From assembly GCF_047946665.1 (NCBI RefSeq), contig NZ_CP172312.1, forward strand, positions 496,001 to 560,000: a DNA stretch of 64,000 nucleotides, read 5' to 3'. Numbering within the stretch: position 1 is the first letter of the stretch; every line of letters starts with the position of its first letter. The position numbers were made by a program, and so were the translations under genes. The DNA is from Allohahella sp002354735. GTDB lineage: Bacteria > Pseudomonadota > Gammaproteobacteria > Pseudomonadales > Oleiphilaceae. A model generated the notes under the pieces. It searched no databases and was not told the DNA's origin. It saw only the letters and a program-made list of their open reading frames with translations. Shown one piece after another: positions 1 to 9,093 of this stretch.

Positions 1-179
1 GAGGCATACACCGCATCCAGCGTGTCGACCAGTGTCCCGTGCCAGTCGAAGATGATGAGATCCGGCCGGTAGAGTGGCTCGAGAACCAGAGGGCCATTGG
101 CGAAGGGGCTGCCAGCAAACGACTTGTTCCTGGAGGGGCCATCGGCCCTTACTGCTGACTGATCCGCCCCCGAGTTCAT
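1..179 (-). CDS. HAD-superfamily hydrolase, N-terminal fragment
   Basis: The gene runs off the left edge, so only about 59 N-terminal residues are visible. The start is the ATG at 177-179, 13 bases after the HDOD gene, which suggests one transcript. About 40 poorly conserved residues are followed by LIIFDWHGTLVDTLDAVYA, which matches HAD motif I (hydrophobic strand, then DxDGT) and the start of the cap helix. The nucleophile Asp is present, but the usual second Asp (general acid/base) is His. Phosphoglycolate phosphatase-like proteins have this layout. The substrate cannot be inferred, because motifs II-IV lie outside the window. Confidence 0.75.
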   Translation of the reverse strand, partial: MNSGADQSAVRADGPSRNKSFAGSPFANGPLVLEPLYRPDLIIFDWHGTLVDTLDAVYA

Positions 180-192
180 GCCTGCCGCATCA

Positions 193-1098
193 TCATAGGG
201 AGAATGCGTCAAACTGGCTCTTGACCGTGTCGCCTGCGGCGATGAGCTGCTCAAGGCCTTGTTGACTCAGTCCGAGCGCCTGAATACTTTCGAGCTTCAC
301 CAGTTCGGCTGCATCGAGGAAATCGACCATGCCATGGCTGGCCAGGTCCACCGCAGCGGCGAGGAAGCGACTCTGTTGCTGCTCTGCTTCATCGACCTGG
401 CCCGCTGCCTCCGTTGCCAACTGAAGACTGTTATCGGTATCACGCGATCCCAGATAGTTGCCGATGATGGCATTGATAGTCGCTGGTAACTTCCAGCTCT
501 TCAAAGCCAGAGCGGTTGCCTGAGGCGTCAGTTCGTAGGCTATATCTATGACGAATTCGAGCTGCTCGGTGAGGTCCTGCATGCCAGTGGACTCAGCGAC
601 GTCCACGACTTCCTGCATCATGATCGGCAAGCCGACGGAGTGAAGCAGACCGCAAAGAAAGGCGGTATCGGCGTCACCGTGCAGGTGCTGGGCTATACGG
701 CGGCTCCACAGCGCAGTCATGAGAGCATGTTCGCAGGCATTCTGCACATGGCCCTCAAGACCCGGTGCGTCGAACAGGCGCGCGTTCAGTGAGCTGGCGA
801 GGGCGATATCACGGATGATGTTCATGCCCAGACGGCCAATGGCCTGCTGTATCGAGGTGATGCCGCTGGCTGAAGCATACGCTGCACTGTTGGCGGTGCT
901 CATGATCTTGCCGACAATAGCCTGGTTGGTCTGTACGACCTTGAGCAGGTCCTGTGCATCCGAATCCGGATCCTGTGTCACCCTGATGACCTGCAGGGCG
1001 GTGTCAGGCAGCATGGGAATATCGATGTCTCCCTTGTCCACCCGTCGCTCGACCGTGTCCACGAAACTGTTTGCTGTTCTATCGCTGATGACTGTCAT
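193..1098 (-). CDS. HDOD domain protein
   Basis: A 301-residue cytoplasmic protein. From about residue 20 it has the HDOD pattern: a lead-in with IPMLPDTALQVI, then a helical segment with IVGKIMSTANSAAY and IQQAIGRLGMNIIRDIAL, then ALWSRRIAQHL and FLCGLLHSVGLPIMM. HDOD proteins are HD-fold relatives that lack the metal-binding HD pair, and here LLHSVG replaces LLHDIG. They usually act in signalling or regulation rather than catalysis. It lies upstream of, and is co-directional with, the HAD fragment. There is no attached signalling domain, so its partner is unknown. Confidence 0.85.
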   Translation of the reverse strand: MTVISDRTANSFVDTVERRVDKGDIDIPMLPDTALQVIRVTQDPDSDAQDLLKVVQTNQAIVGKIMSTANSAAYASASGITSIQQAIGRLGMNIIRDIALASSLNARLFDAPGLEGHVQNACEHALMTALWSRRIAQHLHGDADTAFLCGLLHSVGLPIMMQEVVDVAESTGMQDLTEQLEFVIDIAYELTPQATALALKSWKLPATINAIIGNYLGSRDTDNSLQLATEAAGQVDEAEQQQSRFLAAAVDLASHGMVDFLDAAELVKLESIQALGLSQQGLEQLIAAGDTVKSQFDAFSL

Positions 1099-1205
1099 AT
1101 AGGCCTGCCTGAGGAACGTGCTTGCTTGGTTCGGCGTTTGGAACTACGTCTCCTAAGTCTAATCGGCCTTGGTATTTTAACCAGCGAATCGGCCGTAGTT
1201 GAGAA

Positions 1206-1227
1206 GCCGGCCACGAATCAGGCCGGC
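1206..1227 (-). terminator. Possible terminator hairpin after the SDR gene
   Basis: GCCGGCC (1206-1212) and GGCCGGC (1221-1227) form a perfect 7-bp stem with an 8-base loop, 13 bases past the SDR stop on the minus strand. Only a weak T-rich run follows, so termination efficiency is uncertain. Confidence 0.4.
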
Positions 1228-1239
1228 GAGGCGCTGCCT

Positions 1240-2016
1240 TCAGGCCGTGAGTCGTCGGACCATCGGGGCAATCCACGCCTTCGGTAAAATGCGCGGAGAC
1301 TGCACGATCAACTTGTTCAGCAGACCATGGACCTTCACCGGTTCACCCTTCAACATGGCGTGGTAGGCTTCTCGAGCCACTGCTTCAGCACTCATGATAG
1401 GCGTATGTTTCAAAGCCTTGACCTCGGTCGAGCCTGAGCGTGCAAAAAATTCAGATTCAGTCGGTCCGGGGCAGGACGCCGTTACGCTGACGCCAGTGCC
1501 TTTCAATTCGGTAGCGATGGCTTCACTGAAAGACAGAACAAAGGCCTTGGTGGCGTGGTAGACGGCGAGATTGGGGCCGGGTACGAAGCCCGCGATCGAG
1601 GCGATGTTCAGTATGTAGCCGAGCTCGCGTTTTACCATGTCTTTGGCATACAGGTGCGAAAGACTGGTCAATGCCACTACGTTGAGCGCGATAGTGTCCT
1701 CGTTGAAATCCGGATCCTGCTCTATCCAGTCGCCAAAGGTGCCCCTGCCTGCGTTGTTGACCAGGCAATCTACCACGATATTGCGCGACTTCGTTTCGTC
1801 GAATAACACGCGCGCAGCCTTGTCGCGGCTAAGATCACAGGCGATGACCTGCACCTTGCAGTGATGATCGCGCTCGAGCTCGGCCGCCAGTTCCTCGAGG
1901 GCCTGCTCACGGCGTGCCACAAGGACGAGGTTCCAGTCATCCTTCGCGAATTCGATCGCCAGTGCCTTTCCGATGCCCGAAGATGCGCCGGTAATCAGTG
2001 CAGTTTTACTATCCAT
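1240..2016 (-). CDS. Short-chain dehydrogenase/reductase (SDR)
   Basis: A 258-residue NAD(P)-dependent oxidoreductase of the classical SDR family. Visible motifs are the nucleotide-binding TGASSGIG (residues 10-17), VNNAG (86-90), the catalytic Ser140 in LNIAS, and YHATK giving Tyr153 and Lys157. Arg35-Arg36 after the second strand suggests NADP(H) preference. The C-terminal 40 residues resemble the DltE/YqjQ-like subgroup of broad-specificity SDRs. The substrate is unknown. It is transcribed divergently from the ABC1-kinase gene across a 102-base gap. Confidence 0.9.
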   Translation of the reverse strand: MDSKTALITGASSGIGKALAIEFAKDDWNLVLVARREQALEELAAELERDHHCKVQVIACDLSRDKAARVLFDETKSRNIVVDCLVNNAGRGTFGDWIEQDPDFNEDTIALNVVALTSLSHLYAKDMVKRELGYILNIASIAGFVPGPNLAVYHATKAFVLSFSEAIATELKGTGVSVTASCPGPTESEFFARSGSTEVKALKHTPIMSAEAVAREAYHAMLKGEPVKVHGLLNKLIVQSPRILPKAWIAPMVRRLTA

Positions 2017-2118
2017 GTGTCTTTCCTTGTGGAGCGCGATCCCTGGATCCTCGTCATTCGGGGGCCCGGGAAGCTGAGTTGAAACGTATACGTCAGAGGC
2101 CGATCGCTGGGGCTTCAG

Positions 2119-4254
2119 ATGCTTGCGCGATTCAGGCTGTATTGGAAATACGAAGTTGTTAAGCTAACCCACTTACTCCGAAGTTGGCAATATGACTCTA
2201 TGAGCGGCAATAAGAAGACGGTGCCAGCTGAACGTAACGCTGGAGTGACCGCCAAATCGAATGACATAAACCCCGCCGAGAGCGACTCCGTTCGCGACCG
2301 GAAGCTGGTGGAGATCAATCTGCCAGTGCTGAGGCAGCAGACTGATCGTGCACTGCGTAGTGCAGGACGGTTTGCGCTCAGCACCATTCGCCTGCCCAAG
2401 GCCTTTCTGCCGGTGGTGCAGCTTGTCGTCCGTGAGGACACCATGTCACGCGAGGAACTTTCCGTCGCGCTCGACGAACTCTTCACTGCGCTGTACACCC
2501 ATCCGATGGCGGATACTTCGCGCGCTTTTACCGGTTATCTGCGCCGTTATCGGCTTATTCCGAATGAGGAAACCACTGAGAACCTGATTCACTATCTTGT
2601 GAGGCAGGTCACTAGCCGCAGCCCGGTCGAGATTCCGGAGCAGGTTATCAACGAGTTCTGGGACTTCTTTCAGGAGCTGATCAGTGCGCCTGAACTCAAG
2701 GGCGTGCTCGAGCTCAATCTTGATATCACTCGTTCCGTATTGCGGACCTACGAGCCACTTCTCGTCGATTTGCTGAACCGAACCAAGCATATCCGCCGCT
2801 TCAATCAATCGGCCATGAGTGAGATGGTGCAGAAGTCGCGGGTACTGAGGAGTGATCTGCTCATCCTGCGACGGCAGATCAAGGCGATTCGCTACATCAA
2901 GCCTTTCCTGCAGACCGATCCCAAGGACTTCAAGACCCAGGCGCAGATCGTGGCGAAGATGGTCAGCGAGTTTGGACCGCTGTTTATCAAGATGGCCCAG
3001 GTGGCCGCCGCGAACGCTGACTTTCTGCCTGAGGAAATCGCACGGGAGCTGAAGGTTTTCCAACAGGATGTCGAGCCCATGTCGGCGGAAGACGTCAGGC
3101 AAGCCTTCATGGAGAGCTTCGGCAAGGAGCCGCATGAAGTCTATTTCAGCCTCGACATCAGTCGCCCGCTGCGCTCGGGCTCGATTGGGTCGGTGTATCT
3201 GGCGAAGCGTCCAACCATTCAGAATGGCGTCGAGGTGCTGATACCTGTCATCGTGAAAGTGAGCCGGCACAATCTGGAGCGGGAGTTTCAGATGAGCTCA
3301 CTGGCGCTTGAGCTGATGCTGATCTCCAGCCAGTATTGGGCGCCCCACAGCAAGCTCCGGCCCTTCCTGGCATCGATGTCGAAGCAGGTGTCAGAGTTTA
3401 CACGCGGATTTGAGCAGGAGCTGGATTTCCAGTCCGAGGCTCAGATTCAGACCCGTTTCCATGAGCGCTCGCTTGATAGCGGATTCTGGTCGGTGCCCAG
3501 GTTGTTCAATAACCGCGGCCGAGTTATCGAGATGGAGTATCTGGACACGGCACGCTCGGTCGAGCAGTTACTGAAAGAGCTGCCCGAACGGGAGCGGACC
3601 CGGCTCCAGCGCAGCATCGGCCGCGACTTCGTCCATGCTGTTCTGCAGCACGTGCTGTGGTACCAGGAATTTCATGGCGATTTGCACCCGGGCAACATTA
3701 TGGTGGATGCAGACGGCCAGCTCTTCCTGATCGACTGGGGCAAGACTGTCGATATGGAAGGCAAGTGGGCGCAGGTCGGGCAGTATCTCCGCGGCGCGCT
3801 AACGGGCGACGTCGATGCGCTTGCGGACTCGCTCATTGCCATGAGCACTCAGCCAGAGGAGAACCAGCAACGGCGAGCTGCGATTCGTGCCGCACTGGCT
3901 GAAACCCTCGACAAGAAGCACGTCGATCGTCTGAGAGGGGTGCCATGGAAGCCGCGGTTCTGGCTGCAGCTGAAAGGTGAGGGCCTGTCTGGCCTACAGC
4001 GACGGCTCCAGGCGGTGATGCATCTGCTGTCGAATACCTATCAATTGGGCATTATCGTACAGAGCGATTATCTGCACCTGAGCCGATCACTCAGTGCGAT
4101 GGTGGCGACGTACCTGCATATCCAGCAGAAGCGCTCGGGGCTCAAGATCACTGGGGGCCTGCTTCTGGATCTGGGCCTTTTCGCACCCCGGATGACGTAT
4201 CTGGGCGCCCGAAAACGGACCTCGCGAGCGATAGGGAGAGTGTTTAAAAAATAG
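2119..4254 (+). CDS. ABC1/UbiB-type atypical protein kinase-like protein
   Basis: A 711-residue protein with an ABC1 (AarF/UbiB/ADCK) kinase-like domain at about residues 270-560, preceded by an unusually long helical N-terminal region. Visible motifs are FGPLFIKMAQ (Lys291; the family KxGQ is KMAQ here), SGSIGSVYLAK in place of the Ala-rich loop, PVIVKVSR (ATP-site Lys), HGDLHPGNIMV (Asp521, catalytic loop), and IDWGK (Asp539, metal-binding DFG equivalent). The ATP and metal residues are retained, so nucleotide binding is likely. UbiB itself is about 540 residues and lies in a ubi operon, which is not the case here, so I do not call it ubiB. The start could also be the ATG at 2200. Confidence 0.8.
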   Translation: MLARFRLYWKYEVVKLTHLLRSWQYDSMSGNKKTVPAERNAGVTAKSNDINPAESDSVRDRKLVEINLPVLRQQTDRALRSAGRFALSTIRLPKAFLPVVQLVVREDTMSREELSVALDELFTALYTHPMADTSRAFTGYLRRYRLIPNEETTENLIHYLVRQVTSRSPVEIPEQVINEFWDFFQELISAPELKGVLELNLDITRSVLRTYEPLLVDLLNRTKHIRRFNQSAMSEMVQKSRVLRSDLLILRRQIKAIRYIKPFLQTDPKDFKTQAQIVAKMVSEFGPLFIKMAQVAAANADFLPEEIARELKVFQQDVEPMSAEDVRQAFMESFGKEPHEVYFSLDISRPLRSGSIGSVYLAKRPTIQNGVEVLIPVIVKVSRHNLEREFQMSSLALELMLISSQYWAPHSKLRPFLASMSKQVSEFTRGFEQELDFQSEAQIQTRFHERSLDSGFWSVPRLFNNRGRVIEMEYLDTARSVEQLLKELPERERTRLQRSIGRDFVHAVLQHVLWYQEFHGDLHPGNIMVDADGQLFLIDWGKTVDMEGKWAQVGQYLRGALTGDVDALADSLIAMSTQPEENQQRRAAIRAALAETLDKKHVDRLRGVPWKPRFWLQLKGEGLSGLQRRLQAVMHLLSNTYQLGIIVQSDYLHLSRSLSAMVATYLHIQQKRSGLKITGGLLLDLGLFAPRMTYLGARKRTSRAIGRVFKK

Positions 4255-4261
4255 ACAATTC

Positions 4262-4290
4262 TTGCAAATCTTTACGCAACTTTACATACT
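4262..4290 (+). promoter_or_regulatory. Weak sigma-70-like promoter for the DUF3135 gene
   Basis: TTGCAA (4262-4267) and CATACT (4285-4290) are separated by 17 bases in the gap after the ABC1 gene. Matches to consensus are only moderate. Confidence 0.3.
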
Positions 4291-4373
4291 GTTACATGGG
4301 CGCAGGCTGTTGCCTGCGGTAGCTGTTTCCGACGGCGAGCAAGCCGTACGGTATGTGAAAAGGAGCGTTAAAC

Positions 4374-4745
4374 ATGGATTTGCCACACTTCAAGATTCTC
4401 GAGCGCATGGCAAAAGAAGATCCCGAAGCGCTTGAACAGCTGCGATTGGCGCACGTCGAAGCCATCATCGCCGAAGCAGGTGAGTCCAACGAGCGCCGAC
4501 TTCGTGGTCTGCAGTTCAGAATCGATGCCATTCGACGAGGCTCGTCAAACCCGATGGCCGCATGCCTGCGAATCAGTAAATTAATGCATGATTCCCTGAT
4601 CGACCTCAACAGCGTGCTGCAGTCAGACCTGAGCCCGCCGCCGGCCAGACTGGCTTACCGCAGCGGAACGTCCGCTGTAGCCGAAAGTGAACTGAATACC
4701 TGCCAGGTCTACCAGCTCGAAAAATTCCGCGCGGCAAGAGCCTGA
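4374..4745 (+). CDS. DUF3135 family protein
   Basis: A 123-residue soluble protein of unknown function. The N-terminus (LPHFKILERMAKEDPEALEQLR) and the core RRLRGLQFRIDAIRR and MAACLRISKLMHDSL match the DUF3135 pattern as I remember it from gammaproteobacteria. The start is supported by AAAGGAG about 10 bases upstream. The last 40 residues look variable. A strong terminator follows at 4767-4796, so it appears to be transcribed alone or with the ABC1 gene. Confidence 0.75.
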   Translation: MDLPHFKILERMAKEDPEALEQLRLAHVEAIIAEAGESNERRLRGLQFRIDAIRRGSSNPMAACLRISKLMHDSLIDLNSVLQSDLSPPPARLAYRSGTSAVAESELNTCQVYQLEKFRAARA

Positions 4746-4766
4746 GTTTCAAACAATTGTCACAGT

Positions 4767-4796
4767 AAGGCCGACCGTTCAGGATCGGCCTTTTTT
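4767..4796 (+). terminator. Rho-independent terminator after the DUF3135 gene
   Basis: AAGGCCGA (4767-4774) pairs perfectly with TCGGCCTT (4785-4792) around a 10-base loop, and the stem runs directly into six T residues. Confidence 0.9.
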
Positions 4797-4825
4797 GTCC
4801 CGCACGAACAGCTTGTTCGCTGACG

Positions 4826-4853
4826 CTTGAAAAGCCGGCCGTCATCCCCACAT
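4826..4853 (+). promoter_or_regulatory. Heat-shock sigma-32 (RpoH) promoter of htpG
   Basis: CTTGAAA (4826-4832), a 13-base spacer, and CCCCACAT (4846-4853) match the RpoH consensus CTTGAAA-N11..16-CCCCATNT at 14 of its 15 positions if N is counted as free. It predicts a leader of about 88 bases before the htpG ATG at 4948. Confidence 0.85.
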
Positions 4854-4947
4854 TACAAACCACACAGGCTACACACTCGCCCGCGCGCGTCGCAGGGCCG
4901 CTGTAGCACCTTTAGCCTTGAACAAACAGTCAGAACAGGACACCGAT

Positions 4948-6867
4948 ATGAGCAATACGGTCAAAGAGACCTTAGGCTTCCAGGCCGAAGTGAAGCAGCT
5001 GCTTCACCTGATGATTCACTCCCTTTACAGTAACAAGGAGATATTTCTCCGCGAGCTCGTCTCCAACGCCTCCGATGCTCTGGATAAGCTGCGTTTCAAG
5101 GCGCTGGCTGATGACACCCTTTACGAAGGTGATGAAAGTCTGCGCATCCGCATCGATTACGACAAGGAAGCAGGAACGGTCACAGTTTCTGATAACGGCA
5201 TCGGCATGGACCGCCAGGAAGTTATCACCAATCTCGGTACCATAGCGAAATCCGGCACTGCCGAATTTCTGGCAAACCTGTCTGGCGATCAGAAAAAGGA
5301 CGCTGGCCTGATTGGGCAGTTCGGTGTCGGTTTTTACAGTGGCTTCATCGTAGCCGATCGCGTCACCGTACTTACCCGCAAGGCTGGTGCGCCAGCTGAT
5401 GCTGGTGTGAAGTGGGAATCAGCCGGTGATGGCGAGTTCACGCTCGAGCAGCAAACTCAGGAGACCCGCGGCACGTCTATCATCCTGCACCTCAAAGCTG
5501 AAGAAAAAGAGTTTGCCGACGCCTGGCGCCTGAAGAGCCTGGTCAAGAAGTACTCCGACCATATTGCTTTCCCAGTGGAAATGCCGGTTGAAAAGGGGCC
5601 TGCAGACGATGAAGAAGACAAGGCGGAAGCGAGCGATGAAGCGGTCGCCTATGAAAGCGTAAACGCCGCCACTGCGCTCTGGACCCTGCCGAAGTCCGAG
5701 ATTTCTGACGACGAGTACAAGAGCTTCTACAAGCACATCTCTCACGATTTCAGCGACCCGCTGACCTGGTCCCACAACAAGGTCGAGGGCAAGCTCGAAT
5801 ATACCAGCCTGCTGTATCTGCCTACGCGGGCTCCGTTCGACCTTTACAACCGTGAAGCACCACGCGGCCTCAAACTGTACGTCCAGCGCGTTTTCATCAT
5901 GGACGACGCAGAACAGTTCCTGCCGCTGTATCTGCGCTTTGCCAAGGGCGTGGTCGATTCAAATGACCTGTCTCTGAACGTTTCGCGTGAGTTGTTGCAA
6001 AACGACAAGGCCGTGGAGAGTATGCGTGGTGGCCTGACCAAGCGAATTCTCGACATGCTGACCAAGCTGGCGAAGGACAACAAGGACGAGGAATACAGCA
6101 AGTTCTGGAAGGAATTCGGTCGGGTGTTGAAGGAAGGCCCTGCGGAAGACTGGGCCAACCGTGAAAAAATCGCGAAGCTTTTACGTTTCTCATCGACGCA
6201 CGATGAAACCGGTGCTGAAAGCGTCACGCTGGACGACTACATCGAGCGCGCTCGCTCAGAGCAGAAGAAGATCTACTATGTAACGGCTGAAAGCTATAAG
6301 GCCGGTCTCCATAGCCCCCACATCGAGATCTTCCGCAAGAAAGGCATCGAAGTGCTCATCATGCACGACCGCATCGACGAGTGGATGATGTCTCACCTCA
6401 ACGAGTATGCCGAGCACAGCTTCCAGGATGTCGCCAAAGGTAAGCTGGATCTGGGTGACGTCGAGAGCGAAGAGGACAAGAAGAAGCAGGAAGAGGTCGA
6501 GAAGCAGGTCGAGCCGCTACTGGGTCGCATCAAGGAAGTGCTGAAGGACGACGTCGAGGCTGTTCGTGTCACGCATCGCCTCACGGATTCACCAGCCTGC
6601 CTGGTTGTCGCCGAGCACGATATGGGTGTGCAGATGCGCAAGATCATGGAAGCTGCTGGTCAGGCCATGCCTGAGTCCAAGCCAACGCTTGAGATCAACC
6701 CTGAGCATCCGCTGTTGAAGCGACTTGAAGAGCAGTCGGGCGAGCGTTTCGAGGACCTCACCAGAATACTGCTGGATCAGGCTACTCTGGCTGGTGGCGA
6801 TCAACTGAAGGACCCTGGCGATTATGTCAGTCGTCTGAACAGGCTGATCGTTGAACTGGCCGGCTAG
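4948..6867 (+). CDS. htpG: Molecular chaperone HtpG (Hsp90)
   Basis: Bacterial Hsp90, 639 residues, an ATP-dependent cytoplasmic chaperone dimer. The GHKL ATPase domain shows [29 protein letters not shown] and [11 protein letters not shown]. The middle domain holds the catalytic-loop region [10 protein letters not shown], and the C-terminal dimerisation region ends [10 protein letters not shown]. The reading frame extends back to a TTG at 4918, but the ATG at 4948 is preferred: it has AGGA about 9 bases upstream, and the protein then begins [15 protein letters not shown] as in homologues. The linker after residue 215 is acidic ([11 protein letters not shown]). A heat-shock promoter lies upstream and a strong terminator downstream, so it is monocistronic. 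Confidence 0.97.
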
Positions 6868-6902
6868 GTGACTGACCCGCTTCTGTAAGTGCAGAAACAA
6901 GA

Positions 6903-6928
6903 AAGCCGCTCAATCGAGCGGCTTTTTT
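6903..6928 (+). terminator. Rho-independent terminator after htpG
   Basis: AAGCCGCTC (6903-6911) and GAGCGGCTT (6916-6924) form a perfect 9-bp stem with an AATC loop, followed by a T run. It lies between htpG and the convergent DUF1329 gene and probably serves both weakly, mainly htpG. Confidence 0.92.
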
Positions 6929-6967
6929 ATTATCAAGCCCTGCAATAGGGCCGGTCAGAACCTGCGA

Positions 6968-8377
6968 TCAGCGCTTGGCATCACGACGTACGGCTGAAGT
7001 CGAGAAGTCCTGTTCCTTCAGGCGCGGTGCAAAATCACGCGGCCGCTCCCTGTTATCCAGTCCTTCAACGAAGTACCTGCCGCTTTCCATGTCATAGGTT
7101 ACTTCTGTAGTGGTCCATGGAACCGGTACAGTGTAGTAATTGATCATGTGGCCCTCGGCGAAGCGTGTCAGCTTGCCGTCTTCGTTATAGCCTTCCTCCA
7201 GTACAACCTGCCAGGAGTCTTCGTCGACATACAGTGTGCGCTTCGCAAACGCGTGCTGAATGCCTGTGCGGCGCTCGCCTTCCACAACCCAGACACGATG
7301 CAGCTCATATCGGGTGAGGTCCTGGTTAATGTGGCCTTTCTTGATGATGTCTGTTTCGCCAACCTTGCCTGAATGAAGTTTGTAAGCATTGTAGGGAATC
7401 AGGATTTCCTTCTTGCCAGCCATGGTCCATTCGTACTGGTCTGGGGCGCCGTTGTACATGTCGATCTGGTCGATAAACTTCAGGCCCTGACTGTTCGGGA
7501 ATTCGGCATCGTAAGCCAGATAGGGCGAGCGGCGTAGACGGCGCTCACCAGCGACATAGCGCCAAGCCTTGCGCGGCGAAGCGACAAGGTCGACCGATTC
7601 ATGAATGAGGTTGATGGTACCGGCAAGTTTTGCAGGCGCCAGTACTTCCGTTTTCAGCATGAAGAGGTTGTTGTCTATTTCGCGAATAGTCGCCCCTTCC
7701 TTGCTGTAATTGAAGAGGTATTCCTGTGAATACAGTATGGTGTTGGCTGTTCCATCTGGCGCTACTGCCGAGAAGCCAGTCCGCATGGCAACCTCTTCTC
7801 CACGGAAGCGCAACACGTGGTTCCAGACGATTTCCACAGCTTCCTGCGGGATAGGGAAGGGCGAAGTGGTTATCGCTTTTCGGACACCTGTGCCTCGCGG
7901 CATCAGTTCTGCGGTCGTGGCGTTCTTCTTGAGTGCTTTGTAAACGAACTCTGGATAGCTGGCCGAGCGATGCGTGGGGTAGACCGGCATGGTATATCCC
8001 GGGTGCTTTTCGAACATGGCCTTGTGCCCTTCAGAGAGCACAGAGGCATGCTTGTCCAGGTTTTCCTTGGTGACAACGAAACGGGTGCCGTCTTGCGAGA
8101 ACGGATCGGCTTCGTGCTCACCTTCTACATAATTTGCAGGCGGACTGGTAATTCCGCCCGTCCATGGTGGAATGACGCCGTCCGGCGTGCCGTTCATCTC
8201 GGCACCGACTGGTGTCAGCGAAGTGCCCAGCTTCTTGGCTTGATCAGCGGGTACCTTCGCCTGAACGCCGACACTCGACAGGCACAATGCCGTGGCGGAC
8301 AGCATAGCCAGGACAGCACCTTTTCGTAACAGCAGCTTTGGTGCTCGTGCACCGGCTTTCAAAGCGATCAAACTCAT
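6968..8377 (-). CDS. DUF1329 family exported protein
   Basis: A 469-residue exported protein. An ATG seven codons upstream (8398) is possible, but AAGGA sits 6 bases before the ATG at 8377. A basic start (KAGARAPKLLLRK) leads into a hydrophobic signal segment and a likely cleavage after GVQA near residue 40. The mature protein has the DUF1329 features PWTGGI, an aromatic-rich middle and a C-terminal YYTVPVPWTTTEV. The family is related to LolA/LolB-type outer-membrane lipoprotein-sorting folds and often pairs with a DUF1302 protein and an RND transporter. Neither partner is here, so this copy is solitary. It converges on htpG. Confidence 0.85.
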   Translation of the reverse strand: MSLIALKAGARAPKLLLRKGAVLAMLSATALCLSSVGVQAKVPADQAKKLGTSLTPVGAEMNGTPDGVIPPWTGGITSPPANYVEGEHEADPFSQDGTRFVVTKENLDKHASVLSEGHKAMFEKHPGYTMPVYPTHRSASYPEFVYKALKKNATTAELMPRGTGVRKAITTSPFPIPQEAVEIVWNHVLRFRGEEVAMRTGFSAVAPDGTANTILYSQEYLFNYSKEGATIREIDNNLFMLKTEVLAPAKLAGTINLIHESVDLVASPRKAWRYVAGERRLRRSPYLAYDAEFPNSQGLKFIDQIDMYNGAPDQYEWTMAGKKEILIPYNAYKLHSGKVGETDIIKKGHINQDLTRYELHRVWVVEGERRTGIQHAFAKRTLYVDEDSWQVVLEEGYNEDGKLTRFAEGHMINYYTVPVPWTTTEVTYDMESGRYFVEGLDNRERPRDFAPRLKEQDFSTSAVRRDAKR

Positions 8378-8544
8378 AGCATGTCCTTCCAGATTCATAG
8401 ACTCACCTGCGAGAGGTGTGGTGACCTACCAGACAGTATAGGCAAAGAAAATCATCTTGCTATGCACGGCCCAGGTGAACATTTTGATATGATGGGCGCT
8501 AAGGGCAGGCGGGCCCGCAGCCCCTACAGCAAGAGGACGTTTCG

Positions 8545-9051
8545 ATGGCAGTACCAACCCTTTCAGAATGGCAGTCCTTCATCAGTGCCAATATTTTCGG
8601 TGCAGAGCAGATGCTGGCCTTGCAGCAGAAAGAACCTGCCAGGGCGCTGCAGGAAATACACGCGCGCGCTGCATTGCTATTCCTGCAAGCGGCGTGGACC
8701 GGGCTATTGCAATCGCTTGCTCGGCAGCAGGGCATACAGCTTGAGCAGCCTTCGCTAGACAGTCTTGAACAAGGAATCGGTCATGCCACCGCCGAGACTG
8801 GTATGTTGCGCAACCTCCTCGCCGCGCCCGACTCCTGGTTGGCCGCCATGCTCAGCTCGATTCATGAAATCACCAGTGCTCAATCGGGACGAGGCGCCCA
8901 CGAGGAAAATGGCGTATCATCTGATAATCAGGATGCCGATGGATTAATCGCCATCGTCGATCTCGACGGGCCGGCTCGTGATCTGGCCCGCTGGTCTGGA
9001 AGTCTGCGCGCTCTCGTATATCAACTAGAGAGTTCCAGCCTTGAATGCTGA
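8545..9051 (+). CDS. DUF6586-like conserved protein
   Basis: A 168-residue, mostly helical soluble protein of unknown function. AGAGGA lies about 7 bases before the ATG. In Pseudomonas a protein of this type (DUF6586) is encoded between lexA and topA, and here it is also near lexA, so the assignment rests partly on context. The helical core FISANIFGAEQMLALQQKEPARALQEI is followed by an acidic, variable stretch around residues 115-135. It has no signal peptide or membrane segment. Confidence 0.65.
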   Translation: MAVPTLSEWQSFISANIFGAEQMLALQQKEPARALQEIHARAALLFLQAAWTGLLQSLARQQGIQLEQPSLDSLEQGIGHATAETGMLRNLLAAPDSWLAAMLSSIHEITSAQSGRGAHEENGVSSDNQDADGLIAIVDLDGPARDLARWSGSLRALVYQLESSSLEC

Positions 9052-9066
9052 TAATCAGCCCTCATA

Positions 9067-9080
9067 ATGTGTTTACACAT
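9067..9080. repeat. Inverted repeat just before the ribosome binding site
   Basis: ATGTGT (9067-9072) and ACACAT (9075-9080) are perfect inverted arms around TT, three bases before the AGGAG of the next gene. It could be an operator or a weak RNA structure near the start. Confidence 0.35.
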
Positions 9081-9093
9081 GTAGGAGATGACT

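Noticed and set aside
2446..3270. 274-codon minus-strand frame
   Set aside because: Antisense to the ABC1-kinase gene, which has credible motifs; no independent support.
8457..8493. TTGCTA and TATGAT as a promoter for the DUF6586 gene
   Set aside because: The spacing is 25 bases, too long.
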